NCBI GenBank assembly: GCA_031389045.1
Contig: JANMSE010000001.1
Coordinates: 1-22,034 of the forward strand
Direction: 5' to 3'
Length of the DNA stretch: 22,034 nt
Origin: JABFSC01 sp031389045
Lineage (GTDB): Bacteria > Desulfobacterota > Binatia > Bin18
A model generated the notes under the pieces. The model did not search any database. It saw only the letters and a program-made list of their open reading frames with translations, and had not been told where the DNA came from. This document shows, piece by piece, positions 14,051-21,892 of the stretch; the stretch's first letter is position 1; every line of letters begins with the position of its first letter. A program made the position numbers and the translations under genes.

Positions 14051-16711
14051 GTGGAAAATCTCAATCTCACGCAAATAATGGCATCATTCGACGGCTTCTC
14101 GTCCCACCACCAAGAGCAACTCCAGCAGGTCCTCGCACCTATGGCCGCGGAAGTGCTTCAGGGGTGGATGGACAGTGGAGCATTACGCGAGTGGATTACT
14201 CAGGGGCTACGACTCTTCGATGGAAAACCAGCGGAGCCTGGCGCGGAACTGAGTGCGTTCCTCAACGCCACCCCCATCATACTGGCCGCGCTCTCGGCCA
14301 AAGAGATCGGGGAGTGGACTCGCGTAAGTCGCGATCTGCGCTCGGCGGACGCGCAACTCTTCTCGCACTTGCCACCCGGATTTTCTGATCTCAGTGAAAC
14401 GGAACGCATTAGCTTCTACCGCCTGGTGCGAACTGCGGCGTATCGCACCCCACAAGTCGGAGCCGAGTTATATCGGTCTCTGCCGCTCAGTTTGCTCATT
14501 CTTCCCACGCACCTGCGCTCTCCCCTGCTGCGCATTTTACAAGCCGCCGCCTCCTTTGATCCCGAACCATTGCCGGCGGTCGTCCCGTTTCTCGCGCCGA
14601 CGTTGCGATCGCTCTCGCCAGAGAGTCAAACTTCATTGCTTGAACGCATCGCGCAGATGTCACAAATCTTTCCAGCCGGCGTGGCGCGACTTCTGCGGAT
14701 TCTCGCACGTGCCTACGAAGAGGTCGGCGAGGAAGGTATTAAAACCTGGATCGCGGCGGGTGAGGTCATCGCGGAAAAAAATCCATACGCGGGCGAGGCG
14801 TTCTTCGCGCTTGAATCACGCACGAGTCTGCTCCTGCTGCGCGGAGTCGCCCCGACGGTCACGCTGAGTGATGTCTATGCTGTCTTACTGAAATACATCC
14901 ACATGCTCTGCGGAGACGCGGTCGGTATCACCGAGACCTCACATCTGACATTCCCCCCACTGCTGCCGGAAACAGCCGATGCCGCGCTGCCGTTGCCCGC
15001 GCAGATTGATACCTTTCCCACCTACGAAGAGAATTTTCGCCTGTACCGCGTGCTCGCCGCGCACCAGGCGGGACGGGTCGCGTTTGGCACCTACGAGATG
15101 TCTTTCCAACGCTTGTGGCCGCTGTTACCAACCTTTGTCCACAATTTACTGCCAACCGACGAAGCTCCACCAGACGACCTCGCCTCGTACTTTCAACTCT
15201 TCCCACGCCCGGAGCAAATCGAGGCGTTATTTCTGCTTATTGAAACTCGGCGTATCGGCCGTCGATTAAGCACGCTGTACCGAGGATTGCGCGAAGACCT
15301 CGCCTGGGCGTCCTCCTTAACCGATCTCATGCCACCAGCCTTAGCCGAGGTGCTCCCGCGCATTCCACGCCCCCTGTGGCAAGAACTCACTCCCGACGCC
15401 TCGGCGTATGACGCGCTGCTCTTGGCCTCCGAACTCCAGATCTTCCTCGTTGCCCCAGGCTCCGAACCCGCAGCCTCGGACTGGTCGCAGCTCGAACCAG
15501 AAATGCCGGGAGAAATGTCGCAAGGTGGGTCCATGTTCGAGGATACCGTGGAGCTGGACGAACCCGACACCATCTCGCTTTCACTGGAAGCCCAAAGCAC
15601 GTTACGGAAACTCTTGGCCGCAGCGCGCGCCTCTTCCGAGAAGAGGAAAGGCACACGCCGCCGCAAAGCCACGGTGGTGCTCAATCTCGACGCGGACCCA
15701 CAAACAGCACAAGACCCGGAGGTGGCGGAAGAGGCCAAACACAAGCCTAAACGCCGTCGCCCGGCCACGCGCGGGCGCCACTATCTCTATGATGAGTGGG
15801 ATTATCTCATTGAGGACTACCGCTCTCAGTGGTGCCAAGTCCGGGAAATTCCGATGATTGGTGATGACGGCGCATTCTTCTCTCGTACCCTAGCGACTTA
15901 CGCGGACCTCACCCCGGAGATCAAGCGTGAGTTTCAACGATTGCGCCCGCGTCTCTATCGGCATGTCAAAGGCTTGGAAGATGGCGAAGAGATCGATATC
16001 GATGCGGCCATCACCGCGCGCGTGGATCACCGCACCGGCAATACCCACTCAGGGAAACTGTATTCCGCCAGACTGCCGGTCGAGCGTGATGTGGCGGCGT
16101 TGTTTTTACTGGACCTGAGCGCCTCAACGGATACCCTCGTCGCCGCTCCGCCTGACTCAGGGTCGGCTGGTGTCCGTGTGATCGATATTATGAAGGAAGC
16201 ACTGGTCCTACTGTCCGCCGCGCTCGACACTATCGGTGATACGTATGCCATTTACGGATTTTCCAGCGCGGGACGGCGCGACATCGACATCTATCCAGTG
16301 AAGACGTTCGCGGAACCACTCTCAGCAGACGTGCGTAGCCGCATCGGCGGCCTCGCGCCACAGCGCAGCACGCGGATGGGAGCCGCGGTGCGGCATGGCA
16401 TCCGGCAATTGCGGACACTCTCTTCACGGGCCAAATTCCTGGTGTTACTCAGTGACGGCTGTCCTGAGGACATGGACTACGGACCGGACAAGCATTCAAC
16501 CACGTATGGAGTCCGGGATACGATGATGGCGCTGCGTGAAGCGGAGAGAAACGGCATTCTCTCCTTTTGTTTGACGGTCGATAAAGCCGGGCGCGATTAT
16601 CTGCGCGAGATGTGCGCTCCGGCTCGCTACATGATTATCGAGGATATGCTGTCGCTCCCAGCGCAACTGCCGAAGATTTATCAGCGCTATATTCGGTCAC
16701 AGAAGTTGTAG
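14051..16711 (+). CDS. NorD/CbbO-like von Willebrand factor A domain protein
   Basis: 886 residues. The N-terminal part, about 1-480, is Leu-rich and helical, with repeat-like segments. Residues 480-610 are a charged linker with acidic and Arg/Lys-rich stretches. HYLYDEWDYLIEDYRSQW is the 'YpEWDY' element typical of NorD/CbbO. The vWA domain (about 680-880) has an intact MIDAS: DLSAST from D688, T774 in STRMGA, and SDG at 801-803. Such proteins normally work with a MoxR-type AAA+ ATPase (NorQ, CbbQ) to insert metals or activate enzymes, but none is in the window. The start is uncertain: GTG at 14051 or ATG at 14078, neither with a clear ribosome site. It is monocistronic, bounded downstream by a palindrome. 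Confidence 0.85.
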   Translation: MENLNLTQIMASFDGFSSHHQEQLQQVLAPMAAEVLQGWMDSGALREWITQGLRLFDGKPAEPGAELSAFLNATPIILAALSAKEIGEWTRVSRDLRSADAQLFSHLPPGFSDLSETERISFYRLVRTAAYRTPQVGAELYRSLPLSLLILPTHLRSPLLRILQAAASFDPEPLPAVVPFLAPTLRSLSPESQTSLLERIAQMSQIFPAGVARLLRILARAYEEVGEEGIKTWIAAGEVIAEKNPYAGEAFFALESRTSLLLLRGVAPTVTLSDVYAVLLKYIHMLCGDAVGITETSHLTFPPLLPETADAALPLPAQIDTFPTYEENFRLYRVLAAHQAGRVAFGTYEMSFQRLWPLLPTFVHNLLPTDEAPPDDLASYFQLFPRPEQIEALFLLIETRRIGRRLSTLYRGLREDLAWASSLTDLMPPALAEVLPRIPRPLWQELTPDASAYDALLLASELQIFLVAPGSEPAASDWSQLEPEMPGEMSQGGSMFEDTVELDEPDTISLSLEAQSTLRKLLAAARASSEKRKGTRRRKATVVLNLDADPQTAQDPEVAEEAKHKPKRRRPATRGRHYLYDEWDYLIEDYRSQWCQVREIPMIGDDGAFFSRTLATYADLTPEIKREFQRLRPRLYRHVKGLEDGEEIDIDAAITARVDHRTGNTHSGKLYSARLPVERDVAALFLLDLSASTDTLVAAPPDSGSAGVRVIDIMKEALVLLSAALDTIGDTYAIYGFSSAGRRDIDIYPVKTFAEPLSADVRSRIGGLAPQRSTRMGAAVRHGIRQLRTLSSRAKFLVLLSDGCPEDMDYGPDKHSTTYGVRDTMMALREAERNGILSFCLTVDKAGRDYLREMCAPARYMIIEDMLSLPAQLPKIYQRYIRSQKL

Positions 16712-16728
16712 AGCGCCAGGGGTTTTTG

Positions 16729-16772
16729 AGTAGAGGCGTATAATTATACGCCTCTACTAGGGTGAGGGGGAT
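16729..16772. repeat. Perfect 30-bp palindrome plus G-rich tail
   Basis: Positions 16729-16758 form a perfect 30-bp palindrome (15-bp arms starting AGTAGAGGCGTATAA), running into CTAGGGTGAGGGGGAT (16757-16772), which recurs at 10216-10231. It lies between convergent genes (the vWA protein and the aldo/keto reductase) and could fold as a transcript-end hairpin without T-tract. It resembles the widespread GTAGGGGCG...CGCCCCTAC type of dispersed palindrome. Confidence 0.75.
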
Positions 16773-16794
16773 CAAGATAATCCCCTTCCTCATG

Positions 16795-17745
16795 CTACGC
16801 CGCCGCCAGCGGCACCAACGTATTCACTTCCGCCATTTCCGCCGCCGACAACTTCCAGCCCGCCGCCGCGGCATTCGCCCGCACCTGTTCCGGCGTCGTC
16901 GCTCCGGCAATGACCGAGGTCACACACGGATGTGAGGTCAGCCACGACATCGCCAACTCAAGCAGCGTATGCCCACGTTTCTGCGCGAAGCTCTGCAACG
17001 CTTCGATCTTGGTGAAATTGTCGTCCGAGGCCAAAGGCTTCGCGAAGTCAAACGTGGCAAGACGGGACCCCGCCACCAGCTCGGCACCACGATGATATTT
17101 CCCGGTCAACATGCCACTGGCCAGCGGAAAAAACGGTAATTGTCCTACCCGGTACTGGTCACAGGCGGGAATCACATCGCGTTCGATGTCACGCTTGAGC
17201 AGGCTCCACTCATTTTGCGCGGTCACGAACCGCGCGCTTTTGTGCTGGACCGCATACGCCTCGGTTTGGGCATTCTGTTCACCCGAAAGATTCGAGGACC
17301 CAACGGCGCGTACCTTCCCTTGCCGCACCACCTCATCCAGCGCGGCCAGGGTCTCCTCAAGCGGCGTATTCGGATCGGGGAAATGGTACTGATAGAGATC
17401 AATCCAATCCGTGCGCAGCCGTCGCAAGCTATCCTCTAAACATTGGACGATGTATTCCCGCGTGCCCCAAGGTTTGCCACTCTTGCGGCTCATCCACCCC
17501 GCGCCACCAAATTTGGTCGCGAGCACGATCTCTTTCCGGCGTGGACCGAGTACTTGCCCGATGAAGTCCTCGGATTGCTTATTGCCATAAATATCGGCGG
17601 TGTCGAAAAAATTGATGCCGGCGTCAATGGCCGTGTCGAGCACCGCGCGTGTGGCGGCGAGGTCAATCTTCATGCCGAAGTTGTTACAGCCCAAGCCAAC
17701 CACGCTGGCTTCGAGCCCCGGTACTCCCAGTGAACGTTTTTCCAT
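16795..17745 (-). CDS. Aldo/keto reductase
   Basis: 316-residue NAD(P)H-dependent oxidoreductase of the AKR fold, cytosolic. The catalytic tetrad is complete: Asp48 and Tyr53 (FFDTADIYG), Lys78 (LATKFGG) and His121 (YQYHFPDP). SSNLSGEQ, FPLASGMLTGKY and TSVIAGATTPEQVRAN are the usual cofactor-binding loops, resembling the YajO/AKR11-12-type subfamilies. The ATG at 17745 has AAGGAAGG about 8 bp upstream; an in-frame extension to 17859 would overlap the SDR gene and is unlikely. It follows the SDR gene by 44 bp, so both oxidoreductases are probably one operon. The substrate is unknown. Confidence 0.9.
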   Translation of the reverse strand: MEKRSLGVPGLEASVVGLGCNNFGMKIDLAATRAVLDTAIDAGINFFDTADIYGNKQSEDFIGQVLGPRRKEIVLATKFGGAGWMSRKSGKPWGTREYIVQCLEDSLRRLRTDWIDLYQYHFPDPNTPLEETLAALDEVVRQGKVRAVGSSNLSGEQNAQTEAYAVQHKSARFVTAQNEWSLLKRDIERDVIPACDQYRVGQLPFFPLASGMLTGKYHRGAELVAGSRLATFDFAKPLASDDNFTKIEALQSFAQKRGHTLLELAMSWLTSHPCVTSVIAGATTPEQVRANAAAAGWKLSAAEMAEVNTLVPLAAA

Positions 17746-17789
17746 TGTCTCATCCTTCCTTTTCTCATGTTTTCTCTTTGGGTGGACAG

Positions 17790-18551
17790 TTACACAGCAG
17801 TTATCCCACCATCCACGGCCATCGCGAGTCCCGTCACGAACGAAGCGGAGTCGGAACACAGCCAGACCACGGCTTCAGCAATCTCCGCGGGCTGTCCCAT
17901 CCGTCCGACCGGCTCCGCCGCCGCCATCCGTGCGGCTCGGTTGGGACGATGATCGGTGATCCGTCCCATCATCGGAGTATCAATCGCGCCTGGGCAAACG
18001 GCATTCACGCGCACGCCGGTTTTCGCATACTCCAGCGCCGCGGTCTTGGTGAGCCCGACCACGCCATGTTTACTCGCGACATACGCCGACCCGCGCGGGT
18101 ATCCCACCAAACCCGCCGTGGAGGCGGTATTCACAATCGCCCCCGCGCCGACCTTGAGCATCTGTGGGATCTCGTACTTCATGCACAGCCACACGCCCTT
18201 GAGGTTGATCGCGATCACGCGGTCCCACGCCTCTTCGCCATAATCGACCGTCGTCGCGCCAGGGCCTTCAATGCCCGCATTGTTATGGGCGCAATCGAGC
18301 CGCCCGTAGGTGGCCACGGTTTTGTTCATCAGCGCTTCGACCTCGGCGGCCTTGGCCACATCCGCTTTCACAAAGAGCGCGTCACCACCAGCTTTCTTGA
18401 TTAACGCCACGGTCTCTTCGCCACCCTCGACCGTGACATCGGCCACCACGACTTTCGCGCCCTCGCGCGCAAAGGCCAAAGCTGAGGCACGCCCGATGCC
18501 TGAACTGCCGCCCGTCACGAGCGCGACCTTTCCCGTAAACCAATTCGCCAT
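17790..18551 (-). CDS. Short-chain dehydrogenase/reductase (classical SDR)
   Basis: 253 residues, typical length. The Rossmann motif TGGSSGIG lies at 13-20, Asp38 at the end of beta-2 suggests NAD(H) preference, and NNAG lies at 90-93. The catalytic residues are Asn116, Ser144 (NTASTAG), Tyr157 and Lys161 (YVASK). VNAVCPGAIDTPMM and the C-terminal FVTGLAMAVDGGITA close the fold. A near-perfect Shine-Dalgarno AAGGAGG lies 8 bp before the ATG. It oxidises or reduces an alcohol/ketone, possibly a 3-hydroxyacyl derivative, but the substrate cannot be told. It is the first gene of a pair with the aldo/keto reductase. Confidence 0.92.
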   Translation of the reverse strand: MANWFTGKVALVTGGSSGIGRASALAFAREGAKVVVADVTVEGGEETVALIKKAGGDALFVKADVAKAAEVEALMNKTVATYGRLDCAHNNAGIEGPGATTVDYGEEAWDRVIAINLKGVWLCMKYEIPQMLKVGAGAIVNTASTAGLVGYPRGSAYVASKHGVVGLTKTAALEYAKTGVRVNAVCPGAIDTPMMGRITDHRPNRAARMAAAEPVGRMGQPAEIAEAVVWLCSDSASFVTGLAMAVDGGITAV

Positions 18552-18594
18552 CTGTCAGTCCTCCTTTTTCGTGTGTGTCATGTTGTTCGTTCGC

Positions 18595-18740
18595 GGTAAG
18601 CGTTCAGCTATCAGCGCTCAGCAGTCAGCCGGACAAGAAAACACAGGAGCTCTTGTCCAGCCTCTCACACGAGCCAGAGGTCAGGGTACGCCGCTCCTTG
18701 TTTTTGCTGAAAGCTGATAGCTGACGGCTGAACGCTTACC
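18595..18740. repeat. 146-bp MITE-like element with terminal inverted repeats and TCAGC heptads
   Basis: The ends are a perfect 14-bp inverted repeat (GGTAAGCGTTCAGC at 18595-18608 and its complement at 18727-18740). Each arm then carries three 7-bp units of the form NNTCAGC, giving arms of about 35 bp. The centre contains GGACAAGA/TCTTGTCC and CCTCT/AGAGG inverted pairs. It fills most of the 219-bp gap between the SDR and rsmA genes and has no coding capacity. TCAGC heptads of this kind are known as dispersed intergenic repeats. Confidence 0.75.
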
Positions 18741-18770
18741 TTGCATATAGTACATGTCAAACCTCATTGG

Positions 18771-19625
18771 CTAGGCTTCACCACCCTCCCCCACACTCTC
18801 TTCCCCCATCATATTCGCCAACCTCGCGAACTCCTCCAAACTCAAGGTCTCCCCACGTCGCTGAAAATCGATGCCACTGCGGACACTCAACCCCTCAAGA
18901 TCGTCATATCCCGTGGCCTTCAGCGCATTGCGGAGCGTCTTGCGGCGTTGGCCAAAGGCGGCTTTCACCACTCGTCGAAACACCGTGACCTCGCTCACAT
19001 CCACACGTGGCGCATCTTGAAAAACGATATTCACAATTTGCGATTGCACTTTGGGGGATGGGAAAAAACTGCCCGGCTGAACCGTGGCTACCTTCGTCAC
19101 CTTCGCGTAGAGCTGGATCATCACCGACAAGGCGCCGTACTCCGTGGTGTCCGCTTTGGCTGACAGACGCTCGGCTACCTCTCTTTGCAGCATCACTGTC
19201 GCGGTGGGAAATTGGCGACGATGCTCCAGTAAACGGAACAGAATCGGCGTCGCCACGTTGTAGGGCAGACTGGCGATCACCCGAATTGGCATCTCGGCGA
19301 ATGTGGCGGCAATATCCAGCTCCAGGAAATCGGCGGTGACAATGTGGACGCTCTCCTGTTCGGCAAAGCGGGTGCGCAGGCGGTCGGCGAGCACGGTATC
19401 CACTTCCACCAGATAAAGGCGACCAGCAACTTCGGCCAGCAGGTCGGATAAGACCCCTAGCCCTGGACCAATCTCCAGCACGGTGTCGGTCGGCTGAATG
19501 TTCGCCGCCTGGACCATGCGGCTCACGACGGTGGGATCGGTCAAGAAATTTTGCCCAAACTTCTTGTGTGGGTGCGTCTCCAGTTCACGCAGCGCGAGGC
19601 GGGTTTGCTGTGAGAGCGTTGGCAT
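18771..19625 (-). CDS. rsmA: 16S rRNA (adenine(1518)-N6/adenine(1519)-N6)-dimethyltransferase
   Basis: 284 residues, also called KsgA. It uses SAM to dimethylate two adjacent adenines in the 3' hairpin of 16S rRNA late in 30S assembly. HKKFGQNFL (20-28) is the family N-terminus, LEIGPGLG (50-57) is SAM motif I, and VEVD ends with Asp76. Motif IV, normally NLPYN, reads SLPYN at 119-123, a change in a usually invariant Asn. FFPSPKVQSQIV and FGQRRKTLRNAL are the C-terminal rRNA-recognition motifs. The protein is otherwise full length. The ATG at 19625 has only a weak GAG upstream. It is divergent from a small-gene remnant and alone on its strand. Confidence 0.93.
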   Translation of the reverse strand: MPTLSQQTRLALRELETHPHKKFGQNFLTDPTVVSRMVQAANIQPTDTVLEIGPGLGVLSDLLAEVAGRLYLVEVDTVLADRLRTRFAEQESVHIVTADFLELDIAATFAEMPIRVIASLPYNVATPILFRLLEHRRQFPTATVMLQREVAERLSAKADTTEYGALSVMIQLYAKVTKVATVQPGSFFPSPKVQSQIVNIVFQDAPRVDVSEVTVFRRVVKAAFGQRRKTLRNALKATGYDDLEGLSVRSGIDFQRRGETLSLEEFARLANMMGEESVGEGGEA

Positions 19626-19642
19626 GGTCTCGGAAAGCTATC

Positions 19643-19777
19643 ATGCTTCGACGAAAGAATCGCTCCGCTCAGCTCACGCCAGCAGAGTCAGCCGAACTAG
19701 ACGAATATAGGCGCATTGATAATCTGGTTTCGTTACTCAAGACTCGCACCTCTCGAGCGCTGCAAGCAGTTCGGTAA
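19643..19777 (+). pseudogene. Truncated small protein, C-terminal remnant
   Basis: 44 codons from ATG 19643. NRSAQLTPAESAELDEYRR followed by IDNLVSLLKTRTSRALQA matches, by memory, the C-terminus of a common family of roughly 70-90-residue hypothetical proteins, often beside toxin genes (pattern LTPEE.AELDEYxR...LLxLLKxRA). The N-terminal part is missing, because upstream lies the start of rsmA on the other strand. A weak GGAAAG precedes the ATG, so expression is possible, but it reads as a relic. Its 3' part is repeated as a 34-bp copy at 20502. Confidence 0.55.
19718..19751 (+). repeat. 34-bp direct repeat, left copy
   Basis: Starts GATAATCTGGTTTCGTTAC and ends GACTCGCACCT; identical to 20502-20535. 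With one mismatch the match extends 4 bp further left (CATT/CATC). It lies within the coding remnant (codons for DNLVSLLKTRT). The two copies bracket a 750-bp segment holding the toxin-antitoxin pair. Confidence 0.85.
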
Positions 19778-19950
19778 TGGCAAGAGTGCGGCTTGCGCCG
19801 AGCCTGCGTTTCAAAGCAATCAAGCGCGCGCACAAGCGCTGGGCATACTGTCAGAAGCCTACTCTACTCTGTAATAGCGCGCTCAGTACCTGAATTCACT
19901 AGACCGCCCTATTTCATTCTGGGTGGCGAAGCTTGTTTCATGACTGGCTC

Positions 19951-20280
19951 TTAGATAAATATCTGGTGAATCCTCGCCCAAACCTCTGCGAACTTCGCGA
20001 CCGTCACCTTGGCTGCGGTGTAGAGAATAACCGCGTGGTCAACTGTAAAAAGGCGGTTCGGGCGAATGTAACTATCCCCAGCGAGCTGTCCACGCTCGAA
20101 ATCCGTCGCGACCAGAGCAACCGAGTAACCGTCAGAGCGGGCCTGGCTGGTGATTTGGCAGAGGATGAGGTCATCGCCTCTCAGGTCCGCCACGACAAGT
20201 GCGGGCCGGCGCTTTCCCACGTGCAAATTGGTCTGTGGGAACGGTAGGACGACTACCTCGCCAACTACAGGCTTGCCCAC
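19951..20280 (-). CDS. MazF/PemK-family type II toxin (endoribonuclease)
   Basis: 109 residues, usual length. GEVVVLPFPQTN (7-18) followed by KRRPALVV (23-30) is the PemK/MazF opening, ILCQITSQARS the conserved central strand with the Thr/Ser pair, and GDSYIRPNRLFTVDHAVI the later catalytic-side segment. These toxins cleave mRNA as dimers. The GTG start at 20280 lies inside the antitoxin gene (16-bp overlap), which is classic for translational coupling of such pairs. Together with the antitoxin it occupies the segment between two exact 34-bp direct repeats. Confidence 0.88.
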   Translation of the reverse strand: MGKPVVGEVVVLPFPQTNLHVGKRRPALVVADLRGDDLILCQITSQARSDGYSVALVATDFERGQLAGDSYIRPNRLFTVDHAVILYTAAKVTVAKFAEVWARIHQIFI

Positions 20281-20459
20281 GCGGCGTCCTCGTCAGGCGT
20301 GTCCCAGTCTTTGGCCAGAGCGGATTCGCTCAGCAGCACGCCGTTAAACTGTTCATCCTCGACTTTGCGGCGCAGGAAGCGCGCGAAATCGTACACCTCG
20401 CGCTGTAAGGGCTCTGGCAGGCGGTCCACTTCATTTTCAATCAGCTCTCGTGTGTTCAT
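20265..20459 (-). CDS. Type II antitoxin (DUF2281-like)
   Basis: 64 residues. ELIENEVDRLPEPLQREVYD followed by FARFLRRKVEDE is the DUF2281-like helix pair ('lP..lq.EvldFi.fL..k'), and the C-terminal ALAKDWDTPDEDAAWASL tail is the flexible toxin-binding part ending in the common DEDAAW. It is upstream of and overlaps the MazF/PemK toxin. The ribosome site is weak. There is no DNA-binding domain, so autoregulation would need the toxin complex or another factor. Confidence 0.8.
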   Translation of the reverse strand: MNTRELIENEVDRLPEPLQREVYDFARFLRRKVEDEQFNGVLLSESALAKDWDTPDEDAAWASL

Positions 20460-20501
20460 GGCGCTTTTATCGCACGTTCCCGCCTGTGAGTAAACTTCAT
20501 C

Positions 20502-20535
20502 GATAATCTGGTTTCGTTACTCAAGACTCGCACCT
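20502..20535 (+). repeat. 34-bp direct repeat, right copy
   Basis: Exact copy of 19718-19751. In the same reading phase it would encode IDNLVSLLKTRT and then diverge into FSASPQ and a stop. It is therefore a second, shorter fragment of the same gene's 3' end, located just upstream of the antitoxin start. Confidence 0.85.
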
Positions 20536-20602
20536 TTAGCGCGTCGCCTCAATGAAGCGGAGCGCACGCAATCCAGGACGACCTCCGGTGAGAGCGCCGG
20601 GA

Positions 20603-20635
20603 GTCCCGGATTCCACTCCGTTCCATCCGGGCGAC
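20603..20635. repeat. REP-like palindrome
   Basis: CCCGGAT (20605-20611) and ATCCGGG (20625-20631) flank TCCACTCCGTTCC. This 'CCCGGATTCCACTCCGTTCCATCCGGG' class is a frequent dispersed element in proteobacterial and related genomes. It lies just after the stop of the collagen-like gene and may act as its transcript end. Confidence 0.65.
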
Positions 20636-20660
20636 AGGGCTCAAATAATCAAATGCCCAA

Positions 20661-21884
20661 TCACCGAGCACCCCGGACGGCACGCGCGTGGTAGGGGATG
20701 CTCTTACCGTCGAAGCCCACGAAGCCGTTGTTGAAGGAGACGACCCACGCGGCACTCGGGCCGAAGGCGAGGGCGGTAGAGGACCAGGAGAACGCCGCCG
20801 CAGTAGGGCCAAAGATCGGATTGATACACGGACTCCCATTCCCGCAATCAAGAATCGTTTGCAACTCCGCAAGGGTCGGTACGCGCCAGTCACTGTAGCC
20901 TCCGAATCCCTGACACGTAGACACACTACATATCTTCCCATTCATGCGTTCGAGGAAGTCCGTGAACAGCGCCCCGTCTGGCGCGCTGCCAGTGTTGCTC
21001 CACGCATAACGGTTATTCACGTGGCGTGGGTCGGGGCAATTGTTCGCGGCAAAGGTACAAGTGACGAGAGTCCCCACCGTTCCTGTCTTCTGCTCCCACT
21101 GCAAGCCCGTCTGGGTATCGGTAATGGTCCCATCGCCATTGTCAATGAAGCGAGCCGCCGTCACGCACTTCAAAACCGCCCCCGCCGCGGAGTAGCTGAC
21201 GGCAATCGTACCCGCTTGCCCCGCGCGGGTGCACGCCAGACCGGCTAGCTCATCGAAGGAGCCCAATAAGCCCGTCGCGCCCGCAGGACCCGTGGCTCCT
21301 CTCGCACCGGTGATGCCGTTTGCTCCGGTGGTGCCTGTCGCTCCTCTCGCTCCCGTCGCACCCATAGCCCCAACCACTCCCGTGGTGCCCGTGGCTCCTC
21401 GCGCACCGGTGGCGCCAGTCGCTCCGGCTGTCCCCGTCGCCCCCGTGGCGCCCTGGGCCAACAGCCGCCAGAATGTCGGGCTACTGTTCGGAAGATTGTT
21501 GAGATTATTGTGTTGCACCGAAATGTAACTGCTCCCCAAAAAGCTGACCGCATCAGTTGCGATATACGTCGCGCTGGCGCTCCAGGCCCCTCGAAAGGTA
21601 AGCCCCACCACTCCCGTCGTGCCCGTCACGCCTCTGGCCCCGGTTGCCCCTGCCACGCCCGTCGCCCCCGTCGTCCCTCTTACTCCGCCTGCCCCCGTCG
21701 CGCCCGTGCTGCCAGTGGCTCCGGTCGTGCCCGTCGCCCCTCGCGCGCCCGTGCTGCCAGTGGCTCCGGTTGCCCCTTTCGCTCCCGCTGGCCCTTTCAA
21801 GTTGATCTCCAGCACCGGCTCGTGACTCGTGACGGCGTTCTCCTTACTGTCAAAGCGCACGTTTAATCCCAGCGTACTTACCAA
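20661..21884 (-). CDS. Collagen-like protein with DUF1566 (Lcl-type) C-terminus, 5'-truncated
   Basis: 407 codons from a TTG. Two collagen-like blocks of exactly 21 G-X-Y triplets each (residues 31-94 and 145-208, rich in GAT and GAR) flank a 50-residue module with FRGAWSASATYI and SPTFWRLLAQ, similar to small carbohydrate-binding/tail-fibre modules. From about residue 240 comes DUF1566: DNGDGTITDTQTGLQW, YSDWRVPTLAEL, SFNNGFVGF and the final YHARAVRGAR, with paired cysteines. The order matches the Legionella adhesin Lcl, so a surface or secreted adhesin is likely. No signal peptide, ATG or ribosome site is present; the open frame runs up to a transposase stop at 21906, so the true 5' end was probably removed by an IS. 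It may not be expressed. Confidence 0.8.
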   Translation of the reverse strand: MVSTLGLNVRFDSKENAVTSHEPVLEINLKGPAGAKGATGATGSTGARGATGTTGATGSTGATGAGGVRGTTGATGVAGATGARGVTGTTGVVGLTFRGAWSASATYIATDAVSFLGSSYISVQHNNLNNLPNSSPTFWRLLAQGATGATGTAGATGATGARGATGTTGVVGAMGATGARGATGTTGANGITGARGATGPAGATGLLGSFDELAGLACTRAGQAGTIAVSYSAAGAVLKCVTAARFIDNGDGTITDTQTGLQWEQKTGTVGTLVTCTFAANNCPDPRHVNNRYAWSNTGSAPDGALFTDFLERMNGKICSVSTCQGFGGYSDWRVPTLAELQTILDCGNGSPCINPIFGPTAAAFSWSSTALAFGPSAAWVVSFNNGFVGFDGKSIPYHARAVRGAR

Positions 21885-21892
21885 CGCGACGC

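Noticed and set aside
17649..18404. 251-codon plus-strand open frame
   Set aside because: Antisense to the SDR, whose catalytic residues are all present.
19778..19950. Possible small RNA or gene between the remnant and the toxin gene
   Set aside because: No open frame with a ribosome site, no strong hairpin and no T-tract were seen.
21220..21800. CRISPR-like periodic repeats
   Set aside because: The periodicity is 9 and 45 bp and in frame with G-X-Y codons; there are no unique spacers.
21229..21866. Pro/Ala-rich plus-strand open frames (APVAPV repeats)
   Set aside because: They are the reverse complement of the collagen G-X-Y repeats.
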